From Pelotomaculum thermopropionicum SI (GTDB lineage Bacteria; Bacillota; Desulfotomaculia; Desulfotomaculales; Pelotomaculaceae), in assembly GCA_000010565.1 (NCBI GenBank), contig AP009389.1, positions 1,116,001 through 1,180,000 of the forward strand: DNA of 64,000 nucleotides, in the 5' to 3' direction. Shown here piece by piece: positions 43,592 through 51,344 of this stretch; the stretch's first letter is position 1, and every line of letters starts with the position of its first letter. The notes under the pieces were generated by a model. That model had not been told where the DNA came from. It worked only from the letters and a program-made list of their open reading frames with translations, and searched no databases. The position numbers and the translations under genes were made by a program.

Positions 43592-44026
43592 TTAGTTATC
43601 CTGTAAATTAACTGTCCAAGTGATTAATGAGTCCTGTCTAGTGAGGGTAAAATCATTTTTCTTGTAAAAGCCGATGAGATCACTGGTCTTAAGGTCATCG
43701 TTGGGTTTCAGCTGTCCAATGAGGCAGTGAAAACCTTTAGATCTGGCGTAATTCAGTGCAATTTCCAGGAGCTTGGAACCCCAGCCTTTTCTCCGTTATG
43801 CTTTATTTACATTAATGCTTTCAATCCAGCAAATTTTTGAGCCCGGCGGTGATTCCAGGACTTTTATATTTCCCTCGGCATCGTCGGCAATAATAAACTC
43901 CCGCCATTCGGCGTTGTGCGGCTCCACGGTGTAAATTCTTCTCCAGACACTATAAGGTTGTTCAACTGACACCTCTACACACATCATCGTGTGTTCTTTG
44001 TATACATAATATATCATATAGCTCAT
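43592..44026 (-). pseudogene. GNAT acetyltransferase interrupted by one in-frame TAA
   Basis: The frame from ATG 44026 reads 76 residues to ...CWIESINVNKA, meets TAA at 43796-43798, and then continues in the same frame for 67 codons as RRKGWGSKLLEIALNYARSK...GFYKKNDF, ending in TAA at 43592. Together this is a normal 144-residue GNAT protein; the acetyl-CoA site (Q/R-x-x-G-x-G/A) is RRKGWG. Family members usually have Tyr just before this motif, so a single TAT/TAC to TAA change explains the break. Product inactive unless the stop is read through or is a sequence error. Confidence 0.8.
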
Positions 44027-44131
44027 CGTTTTTATATTATAATAAAAAATATATATTTAGAAGAAATTCGTAGCTGAAAAATGTCTACAAGAAAGTATCA
44101 TTTGCTTATGAGACTATATATCTTAAGTAAA

Positions 44132-44149
44132 GGCTGCCTAACGGCAGCC
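44132..44149 (-). terminator. Terminator overlapping the sigK stop codon
   Basis: Read leftward: GGCTGCC, loop GTTA, GGCAGCC, then TTTACTT. The stop codon of the sigK 3' half lies in the loop region. Confidence 0.55.
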
Positions 44150-44494
44150 CTCGAGGTTAAACTCCCTGGTCAGCTTATTTAAGGCCTTCTTTTCAATACG
44201 CGACACGTACGAGCGCGATATTCCCAGGCTTTTGGCAATTTCCCGCTGGGTCATGCGCGCCCCGTCCTCCAGCCCGAACCTTAGCTCCAGCACTTTCTTC
44301 TCACGGCGGGTGAGCTGGCGCACTTTTTCCAGCAGACGTTTTTGCTCGAAATTGTTTTCTACCATTTCGGCAACCACCTCGGGGTGGGTGCCCAGAATGT
44401 CAATCAGGGTGATTTCGTTGCCTTCCTTATCGACTCCGATCGGATCGTACAGCGACACCTCGACCTTAACTTTTTTCATAAACCTTAAGTGCAT
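44138..44494 (-). CDS. sigK: SigK 3' half (regions 3-4), SpoIIIC-like, split by the intervening element
   Basis: 118 residues from MHLRFMKK: the C-terminal part of sporulation sigma factor K (KVKVEVSLYDPIGVDKEGNEI, LTRREKKVLELRFGLEDG, and the region 4 helix-turn-helix TQREIAKSLGISRSYVSRIEKK). It has no ribosome site and no region 2, so it is not a functional gene as it stands. Coding sequence continues upstream to the crossover core at 44499-44504 as ...E-I-L-M-H-L-R. Joining at that core to the half at 48714-49097 restores the frame. SigK directs late mother-cell transcription in sporulation (coat genes, mother-cell lysis). Confidence 0.93.
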   Translation of the reverse strand: MHLRFMKKVKVEVSLYDPIGVDKEGNEITLIDILGTHPEVVAEMVENNFEQKRLLEKVRQLTRREKKVLELRFGLEDGARMTQREIAKSLGISRSYVSRIEKKALNKLTREFNLEGCR

Positions 44495-44520
44495 AAGAAT
44501 TTCAGTGCCGCTGACAAAAC
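44487..44520. other. Attachment site of the sigK-intervening element (sigK 3' side)
   Basis: Core ATTTCA at 44499-44504, shared with the site at 48751. On the sigK side is AAGTGCAT (44487-44494); on the element side is TGACAAAAC (44512-44520). Each is one arm of a dyad completed by the other end (see the 48737-48770 site). Confidence 0.8.
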
Positions 44521-44752
44521 TTTAGCATTCTCCCGTGCCGTTCGTTTAAAAAATTAAAGGATGCGTTACGCCGGAAATTTCTTGCAGAACATCCGTTCTG
44601 CTGGTACAATAATATTGAAGGTGGTTATATTAGGCATAGTGCCCTGTTTGCCCAAAATTACTTCCAAAAAAATTTTTCCGGTGTTTTAGGTGTAAGCCTT
44701 GCAGTATTTTGACCATGCTGGAAATCCGGCAGAAATAGCGTGGGAGTGAGTT

Positions 44753-45994
44753 ATGGAATTGCAAGAGTTATTGACTGGCGAAGAAAAAAAGGCATATATG
44801 TATCGTTCAGTTAATAAACCGACCAGGCCGGAAACAGTAACTCCCGAGACCCCTTTGGAAGATTTAAATTTGAACTGGCGGGAGGTTGACCTGCCTGAGC
44901 GCGAAAGGACGAAGCACGTCCACCGTCTGCATCCTTACCTGGGGAAATTTATACCTCAATTAGTGGAAATATTTTTAAGAAAATATTTCAAACCAGGACA
45001 AACTGTGCTCGACCCGTTCTGCGGGTCCGGCACAACCCTGGTCCAGGCCAATGAACTGGGAATAAATTCAATCGGTTGCGACATAAGCGCCTTCAACGTG
45101 CTCTTATGCAGGGCCAAAACGGCAGAGTACGATCCTGTTAAAGCTCAAAAAGAGATACAGGATATATTAAAAAGGACGGAAGCGGAGGTTAAAAAGATTT
45201 ACGGCGGCCGGCAGATGGCTTTTTGGGAGGACGAAGTACCTGCCCTTTCCGTGGAAACGAAAGACGAATACCTGCTGACCTGGTACGCTCCCCGCGCTTT
45301 GACAGAGTTGCTTGTTTACCGGCATTTTATAAATGATTACGAATATCAGGACCTTTTGAAGGTTATTCTTTCCCGTTCCGCCCGTTCGGCCCGGCTCACC
45401 ACGCACTTTGACCTGGATTTTCCTAAAAAGCCGCAAACCGAGCCCTACTGGTGCTACAAGCATTCCCGGATGTGTCAGCCTACGGCTGAGGCTTTGAAGT
45501 TTTTAAGCCGCTACAGTTACGACACTGTCGGTAGAATTAAAGAATTTGCCCAAGTCAGGACAGGGGCCCCGGTTGAGGTGCTGCACGCCGACAGCCGCAC
45601 GGTAAACTTTCCTCCGGTTCATGGAGTAATCACAAGTCCTCCTTACGTCGGCCTGATCGACTACCACGAGCAACACGCTTACGCTTACCGGCTTTTAGGC
45701 CTGGAGGACAAAAGGGAAAATGAGATTGGCCCTGCTGCGGAAGGCACGAGCCAGAGAGCAAAGCAGAAATACCAGGAAGACATTGCCGAGGTTTTCCGCC
45801 GTATTGGAGAGTCCCTTTTGCCGGGCGGCAAGGTGATCGTTGTGGCGGCAGATACGGCCGGGCTGTACGGCGAAATTGCGAGGCTGGCCGGGTTCGAGCA
45901 GGAATACGTTATAAACCGTCACGTTAACCGGCGCACCGGCAGGCGGGCAAGCGAGTTTTACGAATCGGTTTTTATCTGGGAGAAAAGGGGTTAG
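44753..45994 (+). CDS. DNA methyltransferase of a type II restriction-modification system
   Basis: 413 residues. The AdoMet-binding motif TVLDPFCGSGTTLVQANELG is at about 82-101, and the catalytic motif VITSPPYVGLIDY (S/T-S-P-P-Y) at about residue 287, with a long insert between. SPPY motifs are found in amino-methylating enzymes (N4-cytosine or N6-adenine). RBS GGGAGTGAG precedes the ATG. It is the first gene inside the element and is followed 6 bp later by the endonuclease gene, so the pair is co-transcribed with the methylase first, which favours protection before cutting. Confidence 0.87.
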   Translation: MELQELLTGEEKKAYMYRSVNKPTRPETVTPETPLEDLNLNWREVDLPERERTKHVHRLHPYLGKFIPQLVEIFLRKYFKPGQTVLDPFCGSGTTLVQANELGINSIGCDISAFNVLLCRAKTAEYDPVKAQKEIQDILKRTEAEVKKIYGGRQMAFWEDEVPALSVETKDEYLLTWYAPRALTELLVYRHFINDYEYQDLLKVILSRSARSARLTTHFDLDFPKKPQTEPYWCYKHSRMCQPTAEALKFLSRYSYDTVGRIKEFAQVRTGAPVEVLHADSRTVNFPPVHGVITSPPYVGLIDYHEQHAYAYRLLGLEDKRENEIGPAAEGTSQRAKQKYQEDIAEVFRRIGESLLPGGKVIVVAADTAGLYGEIARLAGFEQEYVINRHVNRRTGRRASEFYESVFIWEKRG

Positions 45995-46000
45995 TTAATA

Positions 46001-46825
46001 ATGAACAGTTCTCCGCTGCCTGGCGATATTGAGCAAAAACTGAAAGAGTACCTGGCAGGCTACTTTCATAAGCGCTTAATCCCTTTAGTAGACAAGGCGG
46101 TAAACACCTCAAAAAGTTTTTTAGATGATGAAGCCAGGCGGGAGGTAGACCCTGAAGGTAAAAAACAGCCTTTTTTGGAAGCCGTATTCCCGCCTGAAGC
46201 GATTTTGATAAAAAGGCTGGAACGGCCTTTTTCAACTAAATTAGGCAGAACTTTTGAGGAAGCAGCCAGAATAATCGCGGCGCATTACCATCCGGAAGCA
46301 AAAACGGGCTGCAGGGTTCAAGGGGCGGTAGATGCCTTTGCAATTGCAAGGATAGATCAAATGTTAAATCTCTGGAGAGAAAACAGCAGCAAAAAACCGA
46401 GTTTTCCAGAAATGAGCCGCCAGGCGGCAGGAGTAATAGATGAAAGCAAAAGGGAAATAAGCATACAGGCCGATCTCTATGTCAAACACTCCAGCGGAGT
46501 CAGCTATTTTTTTGAAATAAAGTCACCAAAGCCAAACAAAGATCAGTGCCTGGCGAGCATGGAAAAAATGTTGAGGCTGCAATTAATCAAAAAAGGAGAA
46601 GCAGCACAAACTTTTTATGTAATGCCGTTCAACCCTTACGGAACGAGAGACGCTTACAGTTACACTTTCGCTAAAACTTACCTCGATTTTGAAAACTTTG
46701 TCCTTTTGCAGGAAGAGTTTTGGGACGGGATTATAGGCCCGCCCGGCACTTTTCAGGCCTTGGTGGATATTTACCGGCAAACAGGCGAGGCAGTTCGCCG
46801 CAGAATAAAATCTCTGTTTTCGTAA
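46001..46825 (+). CDS. Type II restriction endonuclease, TdeIII-like, PD-(D/E)XK fold
   Basis: 274 residues. The catalytic core is visible as ISIQADLYVKHSSG followed by YFFEIKSPKPNKDQC, that is Asp ... Glu-x-Lys. Length and the FEIKSPKPN block recall the TdeIII family, whose founding enzyme cuts GGNCC; that assignment is from memory and the cut site here is unknown. No helicase or translocase domain. Paired with the methyltransferase upstream. Loss of the pair from a cell lineage would normally be toxic, because residual endonuclease outlives methylation. Confidence 0.75.
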   Translation: MNSSPLPGDIEQKLKEYLAGYFHKRLIPLVDKAVNTSKSFLDDEARREVDPEGKKQPFLEAVFPPEAILIKRLERPFSTKLGRTFEEAARIIAAHYHPEAKTGCRVQGAVDAFAIARIDQMLNLWRENSSKKPSFPEMSRQAAGVIDESKREISIQADLYVKHSSGVSYFFEIKSPKPNKDQCLASMEKMLRLQLIKKGEAAQTFYVMPFNPYGTRDAYSYTFAKTYLDFENFVLLQEEFWDGIIGPPGTFQALVDIYRQTGEAVRRRIKSLFS

Positions 46826-46973
46826 ATATTGATGTGGTACAGGTTACTGAAAAGAAAGATTTCCAGGATACTGCAACAAGCAATACCGGCTTAACCACCT
46901 AATTTTGGACAATTAGCCTTAAATACATAAAGTTTTCATAGAATTTCAATTTTTTGTGCCAAACAGGCAGACG

Positions 46974-47009
46974 ACCCGACTTTGGAGAAAGCCGGGTTTT
47001 TATTTTTTT
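46974..47009 (+). terminator. Terminator after the restriction-modification genes
   Basis: ACCCG-a-CTTT/AAAG-c-CGGGT around a four-base loop, followed by TTTTATTTTTTT. It separates the restriction-modification transcript from the recombinase transcript. Confidence 0.75.
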
Positions 47010-47074
47010 GTAAAGACATGTAATAGGACAATTACCTGGTTGCGTAGAAATACCGAGAAAGGAGTTTGACGGTT

Positions 47075-47236
47075 ATGAAAACCGGCAAAATCAGGGAGAG
47101 AGGTTCGCCGTCAGTGAAAGTCAAAGTGGTCTACACGCCGGGAGGGCAGGGTTTGAAGAACGCCTACCAACTGCTGGCGAAAAAAGTGCTGCAGGAAAGG
47201 GAGAAGAAATGCGTGCGGCAGTCTATGTCAGAGTGA
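47075..47236 (+). CDS. Small basic protein upstream of the recombinase
   Basis: 53 residues (MKTGKIRERGSPSVKVKVVY then TPGGQGLKNAYQLLAKKVLQ and a Lys/Arg-rich end). A GGAG site lies ten bases before the ATG. It overlaps the recombinase start by 28 bp, so the two are translationally coupled. No family recognised. The size, basic charge and coupling would suit an accessory factor for recombination, but nothing in the sequence proves that. Confidence 0.6.
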   Translation: MKTGKIRERGSPSVKVKVVYTPGGQGLKNAYQLLAKKVLQEREKKCVRQSMSE

Positions 47237-48717
47237 GCACCGAGGACCAGGCGCGGCACGGCTACTCTTTGCAGGAGCAAAAGGAAGCGTGCCGCTGCCG
47301 GGCCGTCGATTTAGGTGCTAAAACCGTATTGGAGTTCGCAGACGAAGGTGTCTCCGGAGCCACGCTGGACAGGCCCGGCCTGCAGGGGTTAAGGGAATTG
47401 ATCCGCTCCGGTCAAATAGACCTAGTGGTGGTCCGGGATCCGGACAGGCTTTCCAGGAAGCTGTCGCACCAGCTCATTTTGACCGAGGAAATAGAAAAGG
47501 CCGGCGTACGCCTGGAGTTTTTAGATTTTGACTGGAAAGACACCCCTGACGGCAGGCTTTTTTATGCCATCAGAGGGGCAATAGCCGAGTTTGAAAAAGA
47601 AAAAATCCGCGAGCGGATGGCGAGGGGCAAAACGCAAAAAGCCAAGCAAGGCGGCATGCCTATAGGGTTTTATAATTACGGGTACGTTTACGAGCCGGAA
47701 ACCGGGAAGGTGCGGCTGCACGAGACTGAAGCAAAAGTGGTTGAGGAGATATTCAAATGGTTTGTCCAGGAAGACATCGGCATAAACGGCGTAGCTAAAA
47801 GGCTCAACGAGGCAGAAGTACCCAGCAGGAAAGGCAAAAGGTGGCACAAACAGGTTGTCAGGCAGGTACTTGTCAACCCTGTTTACAAAGGGACCTGGCA
47901 GTACAAGGATATTTGTATTCCAGTGCCTGCCATCATTGACGAGGCCGTATGGCTGAAAGCGCAGGAGAAGATCAGGGGAGCGCGCCGGCTGTGGGCCGGG
48001 CAGAGGAAGCACGACTACCTGCTTTCGGGAATCGTAACCTGCGGGGAGTGCGGCCAGACAATGACCGGCGTTTACTCGAAGTGGTGGAATAAAAAAGACC
48101 GGCGTTATACCTGTTTTAAAGGATACCAGGGGGCCAGGCACCGGGGCTGTCTGCCGTCCAAATACGTCTTAGCAGGTTATGTCGAAAGCGCTGTGTGGGA
48201 GCAGGTGAAAGACTGGCTGCAGGACCCTGGGGCCCTGGCGAGCGAGGCTTACGCTTCTTCGCCGAGGGTGGAGGATTATTTAAAAGAGCTCGAACGCACC
48301 GAAAAACTATTGTCCGAAGTTGAGAAGGGGAGAGAGGCGGTCCTGGACGCTCTCGCTTCGGGGTTGTTCGAGCTTGACGCCAGGACGAAGGCGAAACTGG
48401 CTGACTTAAAACGCCGGAAGGAGCGTCTGGAGCAGCGCAAGAAGGAGTTGGTTTTAACTGTGCGCGGGGCGTCCGGCGCGGTAGCCAGGATGGACGAGCT
48501 GAGGGCGCTGGCAAGTGAGGTTTTGGGACGGATAGACGAATTAGATTTTTCTGAAAAGAAAGCCCTGGTGCGGGCGCTGGTGGCCCAGGTTGTGGTTTCG
48601 GGTAAAGGGAAGCGCGGCGCGAACGGGTTAGCTGACATAACCGTGACTGTCGTCGCCCGGATGCCGGAACCGGTTGAAAAAGCGGGACTTTTGGAGAGTG
48701 TTAAAGCCAGGTATTAA
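47209..48717 (+). CDS. Large serine recombinase, SpoIVCA-like site-specific excisionase
   Basis: 502 residues. N-terminal resolvase domain with the nucleophile in [20 protein letters not shown] (Ser of RVST), [12 protein letters not shown] and [16 protein letters not shown]; then a recombinase domain ([40 protein letters not shown]), a zinc ribbon ([12 protein letters not shown] ... YTCFKG ... GC), and a coiled-coil helix (about 355-430) of the kind that controls direction. It ends 4 bp past the stop of the sigK 5' half, facing it. SpoIVCA of B. subtilis performs the same job: deleting the skin element to make sigK. Confidence 0.94.
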   Translation: MRAAVYVRVSTEDQARHGYSLQEQKEACRCRAVDLGAKTVLEFADEGVSGATLDRPGLQGLRELIRSGQIDLVVVRDPDRLSRKLSHQLILTEEIEKAGVRLEFLDFDWKDTPDGRLFYAIRGAIAEFEKEKIRERMARGKTQKAKQGGMPIGFYNYGYVYEPETGKVRLHETEAKVVEEIFKWFVQEDIGINGVAKRLNEAEVPSRKGKRWHKQVVRQVLVNPVYKGTWQYKDICIPVPAIIDEAVWLKAQEKIRGARRLWAGQRKHDYLLSGIVTCGECGQTMTGVYSKWWNKKDRRYTCFKGYQGARHRGCLPSKYVLAGYVESAVWEQVKDWLQDPGALASEAYASSPRVEDYLKELERTEKLLSEVEKGREAVLDALASGLFELDARTKAKLADLKRRKERLEQRKKELVLTVRGASGAVARMDELRALASEVLGRIDELDFSEKKALVRALVAQVVVSGKGKRGANGLADITVTVVARMPEPVEKAGLLESVKARY

Positions 48718-49097
48718 TGGTATTTATTTACGCCATGTTTTGTCATAAACATTTCATTTTCAATGCATTTGGCGGCATATGTTGCCAGCCTGGTTCCCTT
48801 GCCCGGATTGAAGGTGTTGATGGCCTTAATCAGACCGATGGTGCCGATGGAAATCAGGTCGTCCGAATCCTCTCCCGTGCTGTCGAACTTTTTCACAATA
48901 TGAGCCACCAGGCGCAGGTTCCTTTCCGTGAGGATGTTTCTTGCCTCCTCATTGCCCATGTTCAAAAGTTTCAGGTATTTGGCTTCTTCCTCCTCGGACA
49001 GCGGCTGCGGGAAGGTATTGTTCGCAATGTACGACACGAGCAAAAGAAGGCCGTTTACCAGCGATACCACGGTCAAAGTCCAGAGGCCGGGCAGCAT
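48714..49097 (-). CDS. sigK: SigK 5' half (pro-sequence and region 2), SpoIVCB-like, split by the intervening element
   Basis: 127 residues in the unrearranged state, of which the first 115 are SigK. Residues 1-22 are a hydrophobic pro-sequence ([15 protein letters not shown]), as in B. subtilis pro-SigK, which SpoIVFB cleaves just before the Tyr. Then come [52 protein letters not shown] and [11 protein letters not shown] (region 2). After the core the frame runs into the element for 12 residues. RBS AGGGGGG precedes the ATG. A CATATTAT at 49132-49139 resembles a SigE -10; no clear -35 was found. Confidence 0.94.
   Translation of the reverse strand: MLPGLWTLTVVSLVNGLLLLVSYIANNTFPQPLSEEEEAKYLKLLNMGNEEARNILTERNLRLVAHIVKKFDSTGEDSDDLISIGTIGLIKAINTFNPGKGTRLATYAAKCIENEMFMTKHGVNKYH
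48737..48770. other. Attachment site of the sigK-intervening element (sigK 5' side)
   Basis: Core ATTTCA at 48751-48756. Element-side arm GTTTTGTCA (48737-48745) is the exact inverse of TGACAAAAC at the other end. sigK-side arm ATGCATTT (48763-48770) is the inverse, 7 of 8, of AAGTGCAT. In the excised circle and in intact sigK the dyads both centre between T and C of the core. Confidence 0.82.
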
Positions 49098-49293
49098 TCA
49101 ATTAATCCCCCCTGAAATTTGCATGCAATTAATAATATGTGCGTGGCCGGCGCGGTGGTGCACGTCCTGCACAAAAATTGTTTTAAAAAGGATTTTCAGT
49201 TCCGTTTGGAGAAGCATATTATAAAATAACCGGCCTGATGACGGAAAAAGCCGTTTTGTCTGCCGGCCGGGCGTCAGGATGTGACAGGTAAGC

Positions 49294-49911
49294 ATGCTGC
49301 AAGCTACCGGGGTAATTCTGGCCGGCGGGAGAAGCAGGCGTATGGGCCAGGAAAAAGCCTTGCTTGAGGTCGGCCGGGAAGCTATGATCAGGCGCGTTGC
49401 CGGAGTGTTAAAAGAAGTGTTTGCCGAGGTTATAATCAGCGGTGGGGTGGAGGAAAACGGCCTGCGCCTGGGACTCAGGGTTGTCCCCGATCTGATTGCC
49501 GGGGGTGGCCCTCTAAGCGGCATTCACGCCGCCTTATGCGGCGCCGCGTTTGCAAAATGCCTTGTGGTGGCCTGCGATATGCCTTTCATCTGTCCCGAGC
49601 TGGCGCGGTACATGATGGAGCAGTCCGAGGGCTATGATGTTGCCGTGCCGCGCCACGGGCAGCATCTCCAGCCGCTGTTTGCCGTTTACAGCAAGGGCTG
49701 CATCCGGGCAATCGAGGAATCGTTGCGTGCGCACAAGTGCAAAGTTATTGATTTTTATCCCCTGGTGCGGGTAAATTATGTTAGTGAAGAAAATTTGCGG
49801 GCCCTGGCCGATATTGAGGTGGCTTTTTTCAACGTCAATACGCCGTCCGATTTAGTGAAGGCCAGGGTAATGGCAGAAAATAGCAGAACCGGGAGAGTGT
49901 GGCTTGTTTAA
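49294..49911 (+). CDS. mobA: Molybdenum cofactor guanylyltransferase
   Basis: 205 residues. The nucleotidyltransferase signature VILAGGRSRRMGQEKALLEV is at residues 7-26, with GGGPLSGIHAAL and VACDMPFICPELARYM downstream. MobA joins GMP to molybdopterin to make the guanine dinucleotide form used by many molybdo- and tungsto-enzymes such as formate dehydrogenase. Divergent from sigK with 196 bp between them. The stop overlaps the next gene by 8 bp. Confidence 0.9.
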   Translation: MLQATGVILAGGRSRRMGQEKALLEVGREAMIRRVAGVLKEVFAEVIISGGVEENGLRLGLRVVPDLIAGGGPLSGIHAALCGAAFAKCLVVACDMPFICPELARYMMEQSEGYDVAVPRHGQHLQPLFAVYSKGCIRAIEESLRAHKCKVIDFYPLVRVNYVSEENLRALADIEVAFFNVNTPSDLVKARVMAENSRTGRVWLV

Positions 49912-50428
49912 ACTCTTTTATCCGAGGCTGTATGTGCCGTCGATTCTGGAAATAAAACCTGGATTGTTGAAGAAGCTTGGTATTAAGGGGATTATTTTTG
50001 ACCTTGACAACACCATCATCCGCAGGGATGCAGAAGAGTTTTCGCCTGAAGTGGCGCAATGGTTAGGCAGAATGCAGGAGCACGGCTTCAGGATGGGCAT
50101 TGTTTCCAACAACTCACGCAAAAGGGTGGGAGCCATAGCCGGGGCGGCAGGACTGCCGGCCGTGCCAAGGGCGGTGAAGCCGTGGGTAAGGCCTTTTCGC
50201 CAGGCCTTGAAAGTTTTGGGGACTGCGCCGGGTGAAACCGCCCTGGTCGGCGATCAGATTTTTACCGACATTTTCGGCGGCAACCTGGCGGGCCTGTACA
50301 CCATCCTGGTAGTCCCCCTGGAGGGGAAGGAGTTCTGGGGAACCAGGCTGTTCAGCCGGCCTGTTGAGAGGATTGTGCTGGCGCGATTAAAAAGACATCC
50401 GGAGGTTTTTTATGGCAGATGGGATTAG
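49904..50428 (+). CDS. yqeG: YqeG-family HAD-IIIA phosphatase
   Basis: 174 residues from TTG 49904. HAD motifs: GIIFDLDNTIIRRDAEEF (motif I, with the nucleophile Asp), GIVSNNSRKRV (motif II) and ALVGDQIFTDIFGGNLAGL (motif IV). YqeG proteins are small Firmicutes phosphatases often located with aroE and yqeH. Here it precedes aroE and overlaps it by 17 bp, matching the conserved order. Substrate unknown. Confidence 0.88.
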   Translation: MFKLFYPRLYVPSILEIKPGLLKKLGIKGIIFDLDNTIIRRDAEEFSPEVAQWLGRMQEHGFRMGIVSNNSRKRVGAIAGAAGLPAVPRAVKPWVRPFRQALKVLGTAPGETALVGDQIFTDIFGGNLAGLYTILVVPLEGKEFWGTRLFSRPVERIVLARLKRHPEVFYGRWD

Positions 50429-51308
50429 CGGCCGGACCAGGGTATGCGGCATTTTCGGCTGCCCTGTTGAGCATTCGTTTTCTCCGGCCATGCAAAATGC
50501 AGCCTTCAAGGCGGCCGGGCTGGACTACGTTTACGTGCCGTTCCTGGTCCGGCCCGGGCACCTGCAGGCCGCCGTGGAAGCGGTGCGGGCGCTGGATATG
50601 GCCGGGGTGAACGTAACCATCCCCCACAAGGAAACGGTGCTTTCTTTTCTGGACGAGATAAGCGAGGAAGCCCGCCTGACCGGCGCGGTCAACACCATTG
50701 TCAACCGCACGGGGCGGCTGTTTGGGGATAACACCGACGGAAAAGGATTTTTGCGCTCTTTAAAAGAAAACACCGGTTTTACCCCGGCCGGCAAAACCGC
50801 CCTGCTCATCGGCGCGGGCGGCGCGGCGCGGGCGGTGGCCGTGCAGCTGGCCCTGGCCGGGCTGAAAAAGCTCTTCCTGGCCAACCGCTCTGAAGGGCGG
50901 GCGCGGGAGTTGGCCGCTTTCCTGGCCGCGCAGGCCGGGACGGAAGTGGAGGTCATTCCGTGGCCCAAAGGTGAATCTGAAGTGCTGCCCGGCAGGGCGG
51001 TAACTGAATCCGACCTGGTGGTGCAGGCTACCTCTCTGGGGATGTACCCCAGGCAGCAGGAAACGGTGCCGCTTCCCTTTGAGCTTTTCGGGCCGGGCAA
51101 GGTGGCCTGCGACCTGGTTTATAACCCGGTGGAGACGCTTTTCCTGCAAAAGGCGGGGCAGGCAGGGGCAACCGCGGTGGACGGGCTGGGAATGCTTTTG
51201 TACCAGGGGGCCCTGGCCTTCGAGCTGTGGACCGGCATCGCCGCTCCGGTGGGGGCAATGAGGGAGGCCCTGGTCCGGCTTTATCCGGTAAAGAAAAACG
51301 GCTCTTGA
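50412..51308 (+). CDS. aroE: Shikimate 5-dehydrogenase
   Basis: 298 residues. Shikimate-binding block FGCPVEHSFSPAMQNAAF, catalytic VTIPHKE (Lys) with NTIVN and GDNTDGKGF (Asp), NADP motif LIGAGGAARAVAVQLA and NRS. Reduces 3-dehydroshikimate to shikimate in aromatic amino-acid synthesis. Preceded by CCGGAGG. First of four consecutive shikimate-pathway genes. Confidence 0.95.
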   Translation: MADGISGRTRVCGIFGCPVEHSFSPAMQNAAFKAAGLDYVYVPFLVRPGHLQAAVEAVRALDMAGVNVTIPHKETVLSFLDEISEEARLTGAVNTIVNRTGRLFGDNTDGKGFLRSLKENTGFTPAGKTALLIGAGGAARAVAVQLALAGLKKLFLANRSEGRARELAAFLAAQAGTEVEVIPWPKGESEVLPGRAVTESDLVVQATSLGMYPRQQETVPLPFELFGPGKVACDLVYNPVETLFLQKAGQAGATAVDGLGMLLYQGALAFELWTGIAAPVGAMREALVRLYPVKKNGS

Positions 51309-51344
51309 AGTTTTTACTCCCTTGAAATTTACGGAGGGGATAGA

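Larger units (their letters stand above)
44499..48750 (+). mobile_element. sigK-intervening ('skin'-type) element carrying a restriction-modification system
   Basis: A 4252-bp segment bounded by direct copies of ATTTCA separates the two halves of sigK. Contents in order: methyltransferase, restriction endonuclease, terminator, small basic ORF and large serine recombinase, all rightward, opposite to sigK. Excision at the cores joins codon 115 (Glu) of the 5' half to I-L-M-H-L-R of the 3' half: start-to-start distance minus 4252 is 351, a multiple of three, giving a 235-residue SigK. Known elements in B. subtilis and C. difficile are far larger and prophage-like; no phage structural gene is present here. 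Excision would occur in the mother cell only. Confidence 0.92.

Noticed and set aside
44138-44494. The SigK C-terminal fragment as an independent small sigma or regulator gene
   Set aside because: It lacks region 2 and a ribosome site, and it joins perfectly in frame to the other half at the shared core.
44499-48750. A prophage or prophage remnant in sigK
   Set aside because: No structural, lysis, replication or packaging gene is present; only recombinase, small ORF and restriction-modification genes.
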